The notes: generated by a model from the sequence alone, not told the origin. A stretch of 32,093 nt of DNA from Anaerolineaceae bacterium (GCA_009885525.1 VFKN01000064.1:1-32093); one strand, 5' to 3'; counted from the stretch's first letter, positions 15,188 through 24,800 are shown. Numbers and translations are program-made.

Positions 15188-17890
15188 ATGGAACTCTCAC
15201 AAAAAATTCATTTACTCGGTGACCTGCTCGGCGAAGTTATATCGGAACTCGAAGCCCCGTCTATTTTTGAGATCGAGGAGCGCATCCGTTTGCTGGCCAA
15301 GGCGCGGCGCGGCGGGGATGGTTCTGCGGCCAAAGAATTGCAGCACGAAGTCTCTTCCTTAAAAACTGAAGAGGCGCGCGCGACAGCGGCTGCATTCGCC
15401 GCATATTTTGACCTGGTCAATCTCGCTGAAGAAGATCAGCGCGTGAAATTACTGCGCGAGAATGAAGATGAAAAATACCCCGAACCTATCAACGAATCCA
15501 TCCGCGCCGCGTTTGCCGCTTTAAAGGAACGCGGAGTTGGCTATAAACAAATCTCCGACCTGCTTGAAAATTTATTTATTGAACTGGTATTGACCGCGCA
15601 TCCAACAGAAGCGCGCCGCCGAACTATTCTCTCGAAAATGGAACGCGTCGCGAATCTGTTACAGCAGCTCAGCCAAAATCCGCTCTCTCTGCGTGAAAAG
15701 GATGTTCTGGTCAATTCTTTGCGCGGCGAGATTTCATCCTTGTGGCTTACAGACCGCACCCGCGCCGAAAAATTAACGGTAACCGATGAAGCCCGCACAG
15801 GTTTATATTTTATAGACGCTTTTTTCTGGAATGTCATCCCCGCTGTTTGCAATGAATTTGAAAAAGCAGTCGAGCAATATTATCCCGGCTTGAAGATCCC
15901 GCGCGGCTGGCTGCGGCTGGCATCGTGGATCGGCGGCGACAGGGACGGCAATCCATACGTCACCGCTGAGATCACCGCGGAAACGCTGCGCTTGCATCGC
16001 GGCCTTGCGGTGGAAAATCATCGCCGCGCCTTTCAGGAATTGGGACGGCATTTAAGCATCAGTTCCAGACGTGTTCCACCTTCACCGGCTTTGCTGGAGT
16101 GGATCGAAAAACGCAGGCCCTTCCCCGCGCATGTCGCCTACATTGAACAGCGCTATGCAGCCGAACCTTATCGTCTCATGCTGGCGTTATTAGCCAATGA
16201 ATTGGCGGAAGCCTCGCGCGATGATATGAAGTCGCATCTGCTTGGGCAATATCCGCACAAGGCGCACATCGTCGTGGAGGATTTTTCCGGCGCGCTGGAG
16301 TTGATCGCATCCGCGCTGCCCGTCGATCAAGTGCAGGATGAGTTGCAAACCATGCTGCGAAAAATACAGGCATTCGGGCTGCATGTCGCCAGGCTGGACA
16401 TTCGCGAAGATTCAAGCCGCTTGAATTTTGCTTTAACCGAAATTTTACGCGCGCTTAATATCGAACCCGATTTTGAAAATCTTCCCGCTGAAAAACGCAC
16501 TGAATTGCTGGTTCGTCTTTTGGCAGAGCCAACGCCCAATCTTTCAAAGCACCCCGGTGTCACTTCGGCTGCGGCGGAGACGTGGTCACTCTTCCAATTG
16601 ATCGGGCGCACGAACAAAATTTATGGCAGCGATTTACTCGGCCCGTTTGTGATCTCCATGACACACGCCGCCGCGGATGTATTGACCGTGCTGCTGCTGG
16701 CAAAATGGGCGGGCTGCAAAACCATTCCGCAGATCACGCCGCTTTTTGAATCGGTGCGCGACCTCAAGGATGCCATCAATATTCTTGAACTTCTTTTTAC
16801 CCTCGAAACATACCGCGAACATCTCAAAGCGCACAACAACGAACAAGTGGTGATGATCGGGTATTCAGACAGCAACAAAGACGGCGGCTATCTCATGGCG
16901 AACTGGGCGCTGTATCAGGCGCAGGAAGAGATCACGCGCGTTGCTGATAAATATAAAGTTAAGTTGACCATCTTCCACGGCCGCGGCGGAACAATTGCAC
17001 GCGGCGGCGGGCCGGCTAATAGCGCGATCCGTGCCCAACCGGTGGGCAGTATCAACGGGCGTTTTCGCGTTACCGAGCAGGGCGAGATCATCGCGTCGCG
17101 TTATTCAAATCCCGCGCTCGCGCATCGGCGTTTGGAGCAGATCATCAGCGCCGTGATCCTTGCTTCTGTTCCGCAAAAGGAACAAGCCATTCCCGAAAAA
17201 TGGCGAACCGCGATGAGCGCAATGTCCAACACGGCGCATCTTGCTTATCGTTCGCTTGTTTATGAAACACCCGGCTTCATTGAATTTTGGGAATCCGCCA
17301 CGCCATTGGATGAGATCAAACGGCTGCAGATCGGTTCGCGTCCAGCTTCACGCGCAAAAGCGGGCGCTGTGGATCAGATCCGCGCGATCCCGTGGGTTTT
17401 CTCGTGGATGCAAAGCCGTTTCAATTTACCGGGTTGGTATAGCCTTGGCGCGGGGTTGGCATCCATCAACGATCTGCCGCTGTTACAGGAAATGTATGAC
17501 GGCTGGCCTTTCTTCAGGACGCTGCTGCACAACTCTGAGATGTCGCTGCTTAAAGCGGATATGGATATCTCAACGCTCTATGTGGATCTCGTGCCTGATA
17601 AAAAACTTGCCGACGAAATTTTCAACATCATCCGCGCGGAATATGAACGCACCAAAGAATCTGTTTTAAAAATCAGCCGCCATCAAACTTTGCTGGAAAC
17701 CGAACCGGTCACGCAGCAGGCGGTTCAACTGCGCAATCCCTATGTTGACCCGTTGAATTACATTCAGATCGAAACGCTGCGCCGCCTGCGTTCACTCTCC
17801 GACCCCGATAGCGCCGAAGCAAAACCGCTGCGCGAAGTGATGGCGCTGACCATCAATGGCATCGCCTCCGGGTTGAAAAATACGGGATAA
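15188..17890 (+). CDS. ppc: Phosphoenolpyruvate carboxylase
   Basis: This 900-residue enzyme carboxylates phosphoenolpyruvate with bicarbonate to oxaloacetate, refilling the TCA cycle. The length matches bacterial PEPC (about 880-930). The catalytic His138 lies in VLTAHPTEA, the conserved GGDRDGNP follows, GYSDSNKDGGY is present, and the glycine loop FHGRGGTIARGGGP has His597 and Arg599. The protein ends in the family-typical NTG, and the Arg and Asn positions used for aspartate inhibition in the E. coli enzyme appear conserved (R599, N898), so feedback by aspartate is plausible. AAAGGTG six bases upstream of ATG supports the start. It separates btuC from btuD, with repeats on both sides; I see no metabolic reason for this, so insertion or rearrangement is likely. 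Confidence 0.97.
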   Translation: MELSQKIHLLGDLLGEVISELEAPSIFEIEERIRLLAKARRGGDGSAAKELQHEVSSLKTEEARATAAAFAAYFDLVNLAEEDQRVKLLRENEDEKYPEPINESIRAAFAALKERGVGYKQISDLLENLFIELVLTAHPTEARRRTILSKMERVANLLQQLSQNPLSLREKDVLVNSLRGEISSLWLTDRTRAEKLTVTDEARTGLYFIDAFFWNVIPAVCNEFEKAVEQYYPGLKIPRGWLRLASWIGGDRDGNPYVTAEITAETLRLHRGLAVENHRRAFQELGRHLSISSRRVPPSPALLEWIEKRRPFPAHVAYIEQRYAAEPYRLMLALLANELAEASRDDMKSHLLGQYPHKAHIVVEDFSGALELIASALPVDQVQDELQTMLRKIQAFGLHVARLDIREDSSRLNFALTEILRALNIEPDFENLPAEKRTELLVRLLAEPTPNLSKHPGVTSAAAETWSLFQLIGRTNKIYGSDLLGPFVISMTHAAADVLTVLLLAKWAGCKTIPQITPLFESVRDLKDAINILELLFTLETYREHLKAHNNEQVVMIGYSDSNKDGGYLMANWALYQAQEEITRVADKYKVKLTIFHGRGGTIARGGGPANSAIRAQPVGSINGRFRVTEQGEIIASRYSNPALAHRRLEQIISAVILASVPQKEQAIPEKWRTAMSAMSNTAHLAYRSLVYETPGFIEFWESATPLDEIKRLQIGSRPASRAKAGAVDQIRAIPWVFSWMQSRFNLPGWYSLGAGLASINDLPLLQEMYDGWPFFRTLLHNSEMSLLKADMDISTLYVDLVPDKKLADEIFNIIRAEYERTKESVLKISRHQTLLETEPVTQQAVQLRNPYVDPLNYIQIETLRRLRSLSDPDSAEAKPLREVMALTINGIASGLKNTG

Positions 17891-17900
17891 ATAAATTCTT

Positions 17901-17970
17901 CACCACGAAGGACACAAAGGGCACAAAGGAAATTCCTTAAACCTTCGTGTACTTTGTGCCCTTTGTGTTT
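17901..17970. repeat. Inverted repeat of cacaaaggg/ccctttgtg type, family R5
   Basis: acacaaagggcacaaag (17912-17928) is the perfect inverse of ctttgtgccctttgtgt (17952-17968). The unit resembles the widely seen 'cacgaaggacacaaag' bacterial repeat. It sits directly before btuD. An AAAGG at about 17971-17975 just outside it probably serves as the btuD ribosome-binding site. A related tract occupies 31945-31985. Confidence 0.85.
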
Positions 17971-17984
17971 AAAGGTTTTTTTCT

Positions 17985-18755
17985 ATGCTCAAAATTCAAA
18001 ATCTCTCCGCTTCATATCACAACCGCCAGGTCTTGCATGATGTTTCATTTGATGTAAAGAATGGCGAGGTGCTTGCGCTGATCGGTCCCAACGGGGCGGG
18101 CAAGTCCACCATTATCCGCGCGGCGAGCGGAGTGATTCCATCCGCCGGTCACATCCGCACGAACGGCGATGATTTTCAAGCGCTTGAACCTTTTCAGCGC
18201 GCGCGTTATCTCGCGGTCGTGCCGCAAGCCATTGCGCTTCCGCCCGCGTTCACCGTTTGGGAAACCGTCCTCATGGGCCGCACGCCCTATCTCGGATTTC
18301 TCGGTCAGGCATCAAAGCATGATGAAGAACTCGCACGCGGCGCGTTGAGTCGTGTCAACGCATTGGATTTTTCCGATCGACTGGTCGGCGAATTATCCGG
18401 CGGCGAGCGTCAGCGCATTTTGCTCGCGCGCGCGTTGTGTCAATCCACGCCGATTCTTTTATTGGATGAACCCACCGCGCATCTCGATTTGCAATATCAA
18501 GTCAGTTTATTGGAATTGATCCGCGAACTCGCCCACAAAGAGAATCTCGCCGTGTTGATCGCGCTCCACGATTTGAATCTCGCCGCCCATTACGCGGACC
18601 GCGTCGCACTCCTCGTCGGTGGGCATCTGCGCGCGATTGGTTCCCCCCGCCAAGTGTTGACCGCCGATCTGATCTCACATGCCTATTGCCTGCCTGTGCA
18701 AGTCGTCGAGCATCCATTCATGGATGCTCCACTTGTACTGCCGGATAAGCCATAA
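17985..18755 (+). CDS. btuD: Cobalamin ABC transporter ATPase, BtuD-like
   Basis: This 256-residue ATPase energises the BtuC permease. Walker A is GPNGAGKST (34-42), the Q-loop glutamine is Gln81, the signature is LSGGERQR (137-144), Walker B is ILLLDEP (157-163) and the switch histidine is His195 in LIALHDLN. The C-terminal extension with DLISHAYCLPVQVVEHPF is typical of the FecE/BtuD class. It is the third component of the B12 importer, but lies 3.2 kb away from btuC behind ppc, so whether the riboswitch still controls it is doubtful. A strong terminator follows immediately. Confidence 0.93.
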   Translation: MLKIQNLSASYHNRQVLHDVSFDVKNGEVLALIGPNGAGKSTIIRAASGVIPSAGHIRTNGDDFQALEPFQRARYLAVVPQAIALPPAFTVWETVLMGRTPYLGFLGQASKHDEELARGALSRVNALDFSDRLVGELSGGERQRILLARALCQSTPILLLDEPTAHLDLQYQVSLLELIRELAHKENLAVLIALHDLNLAAHYADRVALLVGGHLRAIGSPRQVLTADLISHAYCLPVQVVEHPFMDAPLVLPDKP

Positions 18756-18790
18756 AAAAACTCCGAGGTTTTGAACCTCGGAGTTTTTTT
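18754..18790. terminator. Bidirectional rho-independent terminator
   Basis: The stem ctccgaggtt/aacctcggag with a 3-nt loop is framed by a seven-base A-run and a seven-base T-run, so it functions on both strands. It lies between btuD (+) and the YYY membrane protein gene (-). The stop codons of both genes touch it. Confidence 0.95.
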
Positions 18791-21359
18791 ATGGCACTTC
18801 GTAAATTGTTGTATTTCCCTGTTGAAAAATTACTTTGAGATGCGCTTTAAATTTTTCTTGATTGATGCGCATGGAAGTTTGTTCCAGTGACCCAATATAG
18901 ATGTAACGAATATTGTATTGTTCAATGATCGCTTGCACTTCCTCCCAGCGCGGGCTGACATAGAGTTTGGTCATATCATCGCGGCGGGAGCCTTGCGGCG
19001 CGGAATCTCCGCGCCACTGCGCTTCGTGACCGGGCCAGCCAAGCACGGTCTGCAAGCCGGTATTCGCGGAGATGCGCGCGTATCCGCTGTAGCCATCTCC
19101 CACCGCTTCGGCGATGACGCCATTTGGGACGGTGCGCAGAAAATCGATTGCAGCGGCTTCATCGGGATTCTCGCGCTTGAGGCGGTCGAAGTCATCGAGG
19201 GTGAATCCGTATAATGGGTTGAAGTCGTTTGTCTTATTCATCAAACCGAAGACGGGATACAGCAAACCCGCAAAAATTACCAAACTAATCACAACGCGGA
19301 AGATGATGTTTTTAATGCCTTCCAAATTTTGAAGCAGATACGCGGTCGCGAACGCGGCAGCCAGACTCCACACCATCCACGCTTGATAATAGAATTTGAA
19401 AATAGTGTTGATACGATAACCAAATTGATCGCGCAGGTAAACAAACTCCGGAGCGATGACAAGGATGGCGCCCAGCGTTAAGAGAATCAGGATGAATTGA
19501 TGCGCTGACAGACGATGGACAATGGACGATGGTTCATCATCCATCGCCTGTGGTCTATTGTCCGCCAAAAGAAACGCCAGCGCGGGGATTAATATCGCAA
19601 GCAGCGTGATGAGACTGCCAATATATTCCAGGCGGCGCAGGGAGGTCGCATTGAAGAATTCACTCGCGGACATTTTCTGCGAAGAAAGGAACATAATGAC
19701 AAAATCTTTTTCGAAGTAGGAGCCAAGCCAGCCAAGCAACCATGAACCCGCCCACAGAAAAAGCGTGAAGCCGAGTCCCAGTGAAAGGGCGAGTTTCCAA
19801 TTGGGTTTAACTCTGGAGTCGGACGGCTCGCCATCCGACTGTAAAGCAGCAAGCTGCTTTACTCCAGAATAAAGATATGCAAATATGGGAATGAACAGCG
19901 TGCCCCACATCACCCAGAGATGCGCGCCGCGCGTAACAAACATCATGTTCGGGAGGACGCCGTCCGCTTGTGATGAAAATCCAAGATAGAACGGGATATA
20001 TAAAAAGATGGAAAAAATCCCAAGCGGCAGGCCGAGCACGAACATATCTTCGAGCCGGTCCCAGTTCCAGCCGTCTGCAATTGCGCGGGAAAAGATGTAC
20101 GCAAAAACAATCAACGTTCCCGCGAAGAGAATATCCCATGTGTTGAGGAAGGCAAGTCCGCCGATGACCAATGCTGAAAATATAAAATTTGAATAACTGA
20201 TGTGCAGACGCAACCCAAACAGATCGATTTTTTCATCTGAACTGCTCAGGAAAATATTTAATGCAACCGCAATCGCAAGCAACCCAAATGGAATCGCCAA
20301 TACATGCGGATGTAAATCACCGAGCAAAAATGAGAAGAAGGGAAATTCATCAATCACTTCGCGCGGACTTTTCAGCATGTCGTAATCTTGAATCACACGC
20401 GAAGCGCGCCACCACCACATATAGCGGTCGGGTTCCCATTGGAAGGGAATCATCGGCGGGTTGGAGAGTTCCTTCATATCCAGCCATGTCCAGAAGGGAG
20501 AGGTGTATACGCCTGAGCTGCTTTGCGTCCAGAAGAATCCGCGGCGATGCAGGACTTCGAGCAGGGCTTCAAAATTGGAGACGAGGAGCAGAAATAATGG
20601 GGCGAGGAGAGGGAGTGTAGTACGTGAGATATAGGACGCGAGGCGTGATTCGTAATTCGTAATTTGTAATTGGGAATCGGAGATCGGTTTGACCTTTGAC
20701 CTTTGACCTTCAACCTGTAACCCAGCAAGCAAGTTATATAAAATCCCATACGAACCGATTGCGCCGAGTGCAAAGACGAGCGCGGTCATTAAATTGTGCG
20801 CCATGCTGGCGTTGATGTTTGAGACGCGCGCGAGCATGGCGGTCATTACGTAGCCAAAGTAATAATAAGAAATGGCGTAACCCGAAAGCCACGGGTCTTG
20901 CGGGGGAAATGTAGGCGAACGCAAAATGCCGTTGATGAAGGCCAACTCCATTGGTTTTTCGGTGCTGAGTAATTCCGGGTTGGCGGAGCGGACAAAGGCG
21001 AGGAAGGCGAAGGCGGCGAGGAATAAAATTTCGGTGGTGAGGATCAGGGCGAGATTAGATTTTAGGAAATTTACGATTTGCGATACTTCGACTTTGCTCA
21101 GTACAAGTTTATGATTTGCGATTGAAAAAATACTTAATGCAATAAGTAAAGCCAGCGCGAGGATGATTCCGCCCATGTCATTTTGCGCGATGCCGAGCGA
21201 TGCGAACAGCCAGAAGATATATGCCCAAATCAATAAGCCCGCGGCGCGTGACAAGGTGTATCCGCGGTCAGCAAGGGCGGGGAAGAGAGCATACGCCAGA
21301 GGAAAAGTCAGCCAGCCAAGCAGGGTGAGGGAGGTATACCAGATGAAAAATGATTGCAT
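18789..21359 (-). CDS. DUF2298 / Chlor_Arch_YYY membrane protein
   Basis: From the ATG at 21359 this is an 856-residue polytopic membrane protein of the YYY family. The defining run SYYYFGYVM lies near residue 165, after the shared PTFPPQDPWLSGYAI. The conserved EFPFFSFLLGDLHPHVLAIPF is present, and near the C-terminus the NTIFKFYYQAWM region and the ending TTIYEV are shared with the fusion protein encoded next to it. YYY proteins are GT-C-like membrane enzymes or flippase-linked proteins of unknown reaction. A TTG at 21377 would add six residues. Four tracts (residues about 84-93, 214-240, 497-517, 599-619) read as interspersed-repeat DNA inserted in frame. Its stop codon lies at the edge of the terminator shared with btuD. 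The family call is firm, the function is not. Confidence 0.85.
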   Translation of the reverse strand: MQSFFIWYTSLTLLGWLTFPLAYALFPALADRGYTLSRAAGLLIWAYIFWLFASLGIAQNDMGGIILALALLIALSIFSIANHKLVLSKVEVSQIVNFLKSNLALILTTEILFLAAFAFLAFVRSANPELLSTEKPMELAFINGILRSPTFPPQDPWLSGYAISYYYFGYVMTAMLARVSNINASMAHNLMTALVFALGAIGSYGILYNLLAGLQVEGQRSKVKPISDSQLQITNYESRLASYISRTTLPLLAPLFLLLVSNFEALLEVLHRRGFFWTQSSSGVYTSPFWTWLDMKELSNPPMIPFQWEPDRYMWWWRASRVIQDYDMLKSPREVIDEFPFFSFLLGDLHPHVLAIPFGLLAIAVALNIFLSSSDEKIDLFGLRLHISYSNFIFSALVIGGLAFLNTWDILFAGTLIVFAYIFSRAIADGWNWDRLEDMFVLGLPLGIFSIFLYIPFYLGFSSQADGVLPNMMFVTRGAHLWVMWGTLFIPIFAYLYSGVKQLAALQSDGEPSDSRVKPNWKLALSLGLGFTLFLWAGSWLLGWLGSYFEKDFVIMFLSSQKMSASEFFNATSLRRLEYIGSLITLLAILIPALAFLLADNRPQAMDDEPSSIVHRLSAHQFILILLTLGAILVIAPEFVYLRDQFGYRINTIFKFYYQAWMVWSLAAAFATAYLLQNLEGIKNIIFRVVISLVIFAGLLYPVFGLMNKTNDFNPLYGFTLDDFDRLKRENPDEAAAIDFLRTVPNGVIAEAVGDGYSGYARISANTGLQTVLGWPGHEAQWRGDSAPQGSRRDDMTKLYVSPRWEEVQAIIEQYNIRYIYIGSLEQTSMRINQEKFKAHLKVIFQQGNTTIYEVP
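19505..19566. repeat. In-frame repeat tract inside YYY gene (atggacaatggacgatgg type)
   Basis: The phrase gacgatggacaatggacgat and a facing gttcatcatccatc form a short tandem and inverted design of the sort found in intergenic DNA. On the coding strand it gives a polar patch (AMDDEPSSIVHRLSAHQ, about residues 599-619) between two hydrophobic helices. The frame is kept. Confidence 0.6.
19812..19868. repeat. 57-bp composite palindromic element in frame within YYY gene
   Basis: Terminal inverted repeats tctggagt (19812-19819) and actccaga (19861-19868) enclose two hairpins: gtcgga/tccgac, and gtaaagcagc/gctgctttac (a perfect 10-pair stem with 2-nt loop). The total of 57 bp equals 19 codons, so the reading frame is unbroken. 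It encodes the hydrophilic SGVKQLAALQSDGEPSDSRV loop between two membrane helices. Confidence 0.85.
20636..20722. repeat. In-frame repeat tract inside YYY gene (cgtaattcgtaatttgtaat and gacctttgacctttgacc)
   Basis: Short tandem units (cgtaatt, ttgaccttt) run through this stretch. On the coding strand they give LQVEGQRSKVKPISDSQLQ and then ITNYESRLASYI, polar and unlike the hydrophobic flanks. The units are typical of intergenic repeat DNA rather than of a conserved protein segment. Confidence 0.65.
21075..21122. repeat. In-frame repeat tract inside YYY gene, flanked by 10-bp direct repeats
   Basis: acttcgactttgctcagtac (21085-21104) resembles the common 'ttcgacaggctcag' interspersed repeat. 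It is bracketed by gatttgcgat at 21075-21084 and 21113-21122, an arrangement that looks like a target duplication. It encodes HKLVLSKVEVSQIV, between helices. Confidence 0.6.
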
Positions 21360-21416
21360 AGGTTGAGATTGTACCAAAGGTTTTATTTAGCCGCGTTAAG
21401 GCGGGTTCGTAAAAAT

Positions 21417-21440
21417 AGCCCGGACGTTAACGTCGGGGCT
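21417..21440. repeat. 24-bp near-perfect palindrome
   Basis: agcccggacgtt is followed directly by aacgtcggggct, an inverse with one mismatch, in the gap between the DUF952 stop and the YYY start (21360-21471). The nearby ccgcgttaaggcggg looks like another fragment. They may serve as a processing or termination site, or be repeat remnants. Confidence 0.6.
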
Positions 21441-21471
21441 GGATTGGGGATGGGTAATTTTTCGGGAGCGG

Positions 21472-21825
21472 TTATAGGGGCGGGAGAATATACGCGCCGG
21501 AGGAATCCGATTTGAGGTCGAGCACTTGCGCGACCGCCGTGACGTTGATGGGACCAAATACGTGGGGGAAAAGATCCGTAACGGAGATTCCACTGGCGGG
21601 CGGACCGGCAGGCGGTTCCCATTTTAATTCCGATTCTAGTTTTGATTCATCGATGACCAGCAGAACGAGATCGTTGCGTCCACGATAAAAAGCGTTGGCA
21701 ACATGCAAAACCTGTTTGTCGGTTGAGCAGTGGATGAAACCTTCGGTTTGCAAACTGGGCGCTGTGTATGCGCCGCGCGTTTGCGCTTCGTGCCATTCAT
21801 TGTTGGATGTGATATGTAGAATCAA
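21472..21825 (-). CDS. DUF952 family protein
   Basis: This 117-residue protein has the DUF952 pattern: (I)LHITSNNEWHEAQTRGAY, EGFIHCSTDKQVLHVANAFY, then LVLLVIDESKLESELKWE and a final FPHVFGPI. DUF952 proteins are small, soluble and of unknown activity; their conserved His residues hint at an enzyme. The frame is open to 21939, but I place the start at the TTG at 21825 because a textbook AAGGAG (21832-21837) lies six bases ahead of it and the protein then starts exactly with the conserved core. Upstream ATG codons at 21855 and 21939 lie in an R2 palindrome and in the preceding gene. The gene sits between the fusion gene and the YYY gene, all on the same strand. Confidence 0.85.
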   Translation of the reverse strand: MILHITSNNEWHEAQTRGAYTAPSLQTEGFIHCSTDKQVLHVANAFYRGRNDLVLLVIDESKLESELKWEPPAGPPASGISVTDLFPHVFGPINVTAVAQVLDLKSDSSGAYILPPL

Positions 21826-21843
21826 TTTTGTCTCCTTGAAAAA

Positions 21844-21869
21844 GTAGGGCGACATAAATGTCGCGTTAC
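21844..21869. repeat. Palindromic repeat, family R2, copy 2 (contains a stop codon)
   Basis: gcgacat/atgtcgc with loop aa, extended by gttac, equals the left half of the copy at 10142 in the opposite orientation. On the minus strand the element begins with gtaacgcg, and its TAA is the stop codon of the GT39-YYY fusion gene (21866-21868). Confidence 0.85.
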
Positions 21870-24800
21870 TTAACTTCGTAAATGGTTGTATTGTTGTCGT
21901 GATAAATTGCGCGCCAATATTTGCCTTCGTATTGTTCAAATTTTAGCAAGCCGACTGCGATTCCGATATCGGCGGGGAGCGGATAGGCGTTACGTTCCAT
22001 CTGACCGACGATAATATATTTGATCTGATATTTTCTCAGGAATTCGCGCGTCCAGTCGATGTCTGGCGTGGTGTAGAAAATGCCGATCTCATCCACGCGC
22101 TGCTGAACGTCCATCGAGATGAATCCGCGCTGCTGGCGCTGATGCCAGTTCCAGCCGATGATGCCGGGCAAGCCGGTGTAAATGGTGAAGCGCGAACACC
22201 AGCGATACTCGGTGCAATTGGCTTCGACGATGACCGGCGATCCTTTGATGTTATTTTGCATCCAGCGGATGGCGCGATAGTCTTCGCTTAATTCCATCGT
22301 GTTGCCGTCCCAATGTTGGGAGGTTTTCATGTAGGTCATGCTGTCGAGTGTGTGCGGCGCGGTGGGAGTCATGCGGTCGCTGACTTTATCGGTGGAGGCA
22401 GTGAGCGTGAAGAGGAACGCGCCCGAAAGCAAAATATATAAACCGGTTTGATAGATCGTGCGCCAGCGGAATCTCCAAAATGGGAAGACGTTGATGAGCC
22501 AGCCAAACGCGGCGGCGGCGCTGACGGCGAGTAACATCCACGCTTGCAGATATAACTTGAAGACTGTGTTCATGCGCCCGATGTCGCCGACCAGGACTAC
22601 GAGTTCAACGGCGATGGTCAATACCAGCGCAGTGCCGATCATCAATAACACGCCGCGTTTTACATCGGGCATGTTGGGGCGCAGGATTAATATCCCAGCC
22701 CATGCGGCGAGCGGAAGCGCGAACAATCCCACAGTCGCGCCTTTTACCGCGAAGTAGGCGAGCAAGGCGATGAAAACGGCGAGCCCAATTTCGATCAGCA
22801 GTACGTAGTCGCGCAGTTTTTTCAGATGCGAAACGGGCGTGGCTGCCATCCATTCGCGGGTTTCCCATGCCAGCCATGTGACGATGATGAAGAGGAATAA
22901 CCCCCATTGCGTGAGATAGGATGAGATCGGCGTATGTGAACCGGTCCACGGGTCAACTTGACCGTAGCCCTGCGCGTACCAATAGGTGAACGGCGAATAC
23001 AGCAGGGATGAGAATTCGTACAATAATCCAACCGCAGCAATGGCGATGATGGCGCGCAAAAGGAAGTTGCCCTCATCCCCAGCCCTTCCCCCGAGGGGGG
23101 AAGGGAGTCTTAATCCCCTCTCCCTTTGGGAGAGGGCTAGGGTGAGGGATTTCAGATCAAAGTTTCGATACAACGTATAAACGACAGCAATTGCGGCAAG
23201 TGGGAAATATGTGTATAAGTCCCACGTATTTGTCGGGCGCAATGCGCCAATCATCAACGCGCCGATGCTGAAGGTGACGATCCATTCGGCGCGGGACATT
23301 TGCGCGCGCGATTTGATGAACGATACCGCCCACGCAATGATGAACAGCGTGATCGGCATGGCGAGCATGTGCGCGTGCATGTCGCTGTATAAAAATGTGA
23401 ATAAAGGAAATTCTGTGATCGGTTCAATATCACCCGGCGCGGGGATCACGCGGCTGGGGAACCAATACCAATCTCCGCGCCCAACCGGTAACATCGCTCC
23501 GCCAAAAGATGCGAACAAGCCTTGAAGCGCCAGACTCCATTTTTGGAAGAAGGTCGCGTCCACAGGCACAATTCCCTGCGGCGCGGCGATGCGTTGAAAG
23601 CTGTTAAAGATCAACTTCATGGTGCCGAGATTGCCGAGCAGAACGGTCATGATCGAAGCGGCAAATCCAGTTACAAGTTGAACGTTGAAAGTTGAATGTT
23701 CTTCACCTTCAACCTTAAACCTTAAACCTTCAACCAAGTTCCACCCAATCGCAAACGCGCCGACACCAATCAACGCGAACCAGGTTGGCAAAATCAAATT
23801 GTATGCAATCGAAGGCACAATGCCAAGCAACTTCACGGGCGTGCCCGCCAGCACAAAACCATAATAGTAATAATTAATATAACCGCCCGCGTACCACGGG
23901 TCATACGGCGGGAAACTCGTGCTTTTCAAGACCGCATTGAAATACGAAAAATCCATCGGCCGCTCGCCGCCTTTTGAGGGATGCCACAAATCGGGATTGC
24001 CAATGCGAATTAAAAGATCAATCAGGAAGAAAACGAAGAAGAGAATTTCCACCACCGTGAAGAATCCGCGACTGGATTTCCACTCATCCCGGATCTGGTC
24101 TCTGCGCGTCCATCCCAAGCCCAAGCCGATCAGCGACACGAGTATCACCGCCCCCGCAATGGATGTCCGCGTGTACGGCACGCCGATTGATCCACCCATC
24201 CACGAGATCCACGCGACGAGCGCCAAGCCAACAATTCTGCTTAGTGGATAACTATATTGCTTCAAACCTGGTAACGCCAAACGTGTGATCGGGTATGCGA
24301 CAAGTCCAATTAAAAAGATGAACGCGTACCAAATTATTATTCCAACAAGCGGATATTTATTTTGTAGCCAATCGTAATTGAATAACTCAGACCATGTTCC
24401 GCCCGCGCGCTGCTGCACAAGCCGCGCTTGGGGAAGCAGTAAATCTTTTTGGGGTTCGTATTTATCAGCCTGTTTCGGCGTGAGATGGATTACATGAGTC
24501 AAATCCACTTTGCCGAGAATGGATTGTAATTTTGCGGCGCTGAAATTATCTGATTTCTTGAAGATCAAGACTTTGGGATGATCGTAAAACGTAAAGGCTT
24601 CTTCCGCCGCTTGATCGTTGATGACCAATTTTCCCAACGTGGGATAGGACTCGAAAACTTCCACGAGTTCAAATCCCAAATTGCCGTGATACGTGCCCGG
24701 TTTGGCAACGCGGTAACAGCGGATGATATCCTCAGCGGTGGGGCAGCCGATCAGCTGGCGGTAGTATTCCGTCGTAAGCGGATATCTTTCCGGCAGGCGC

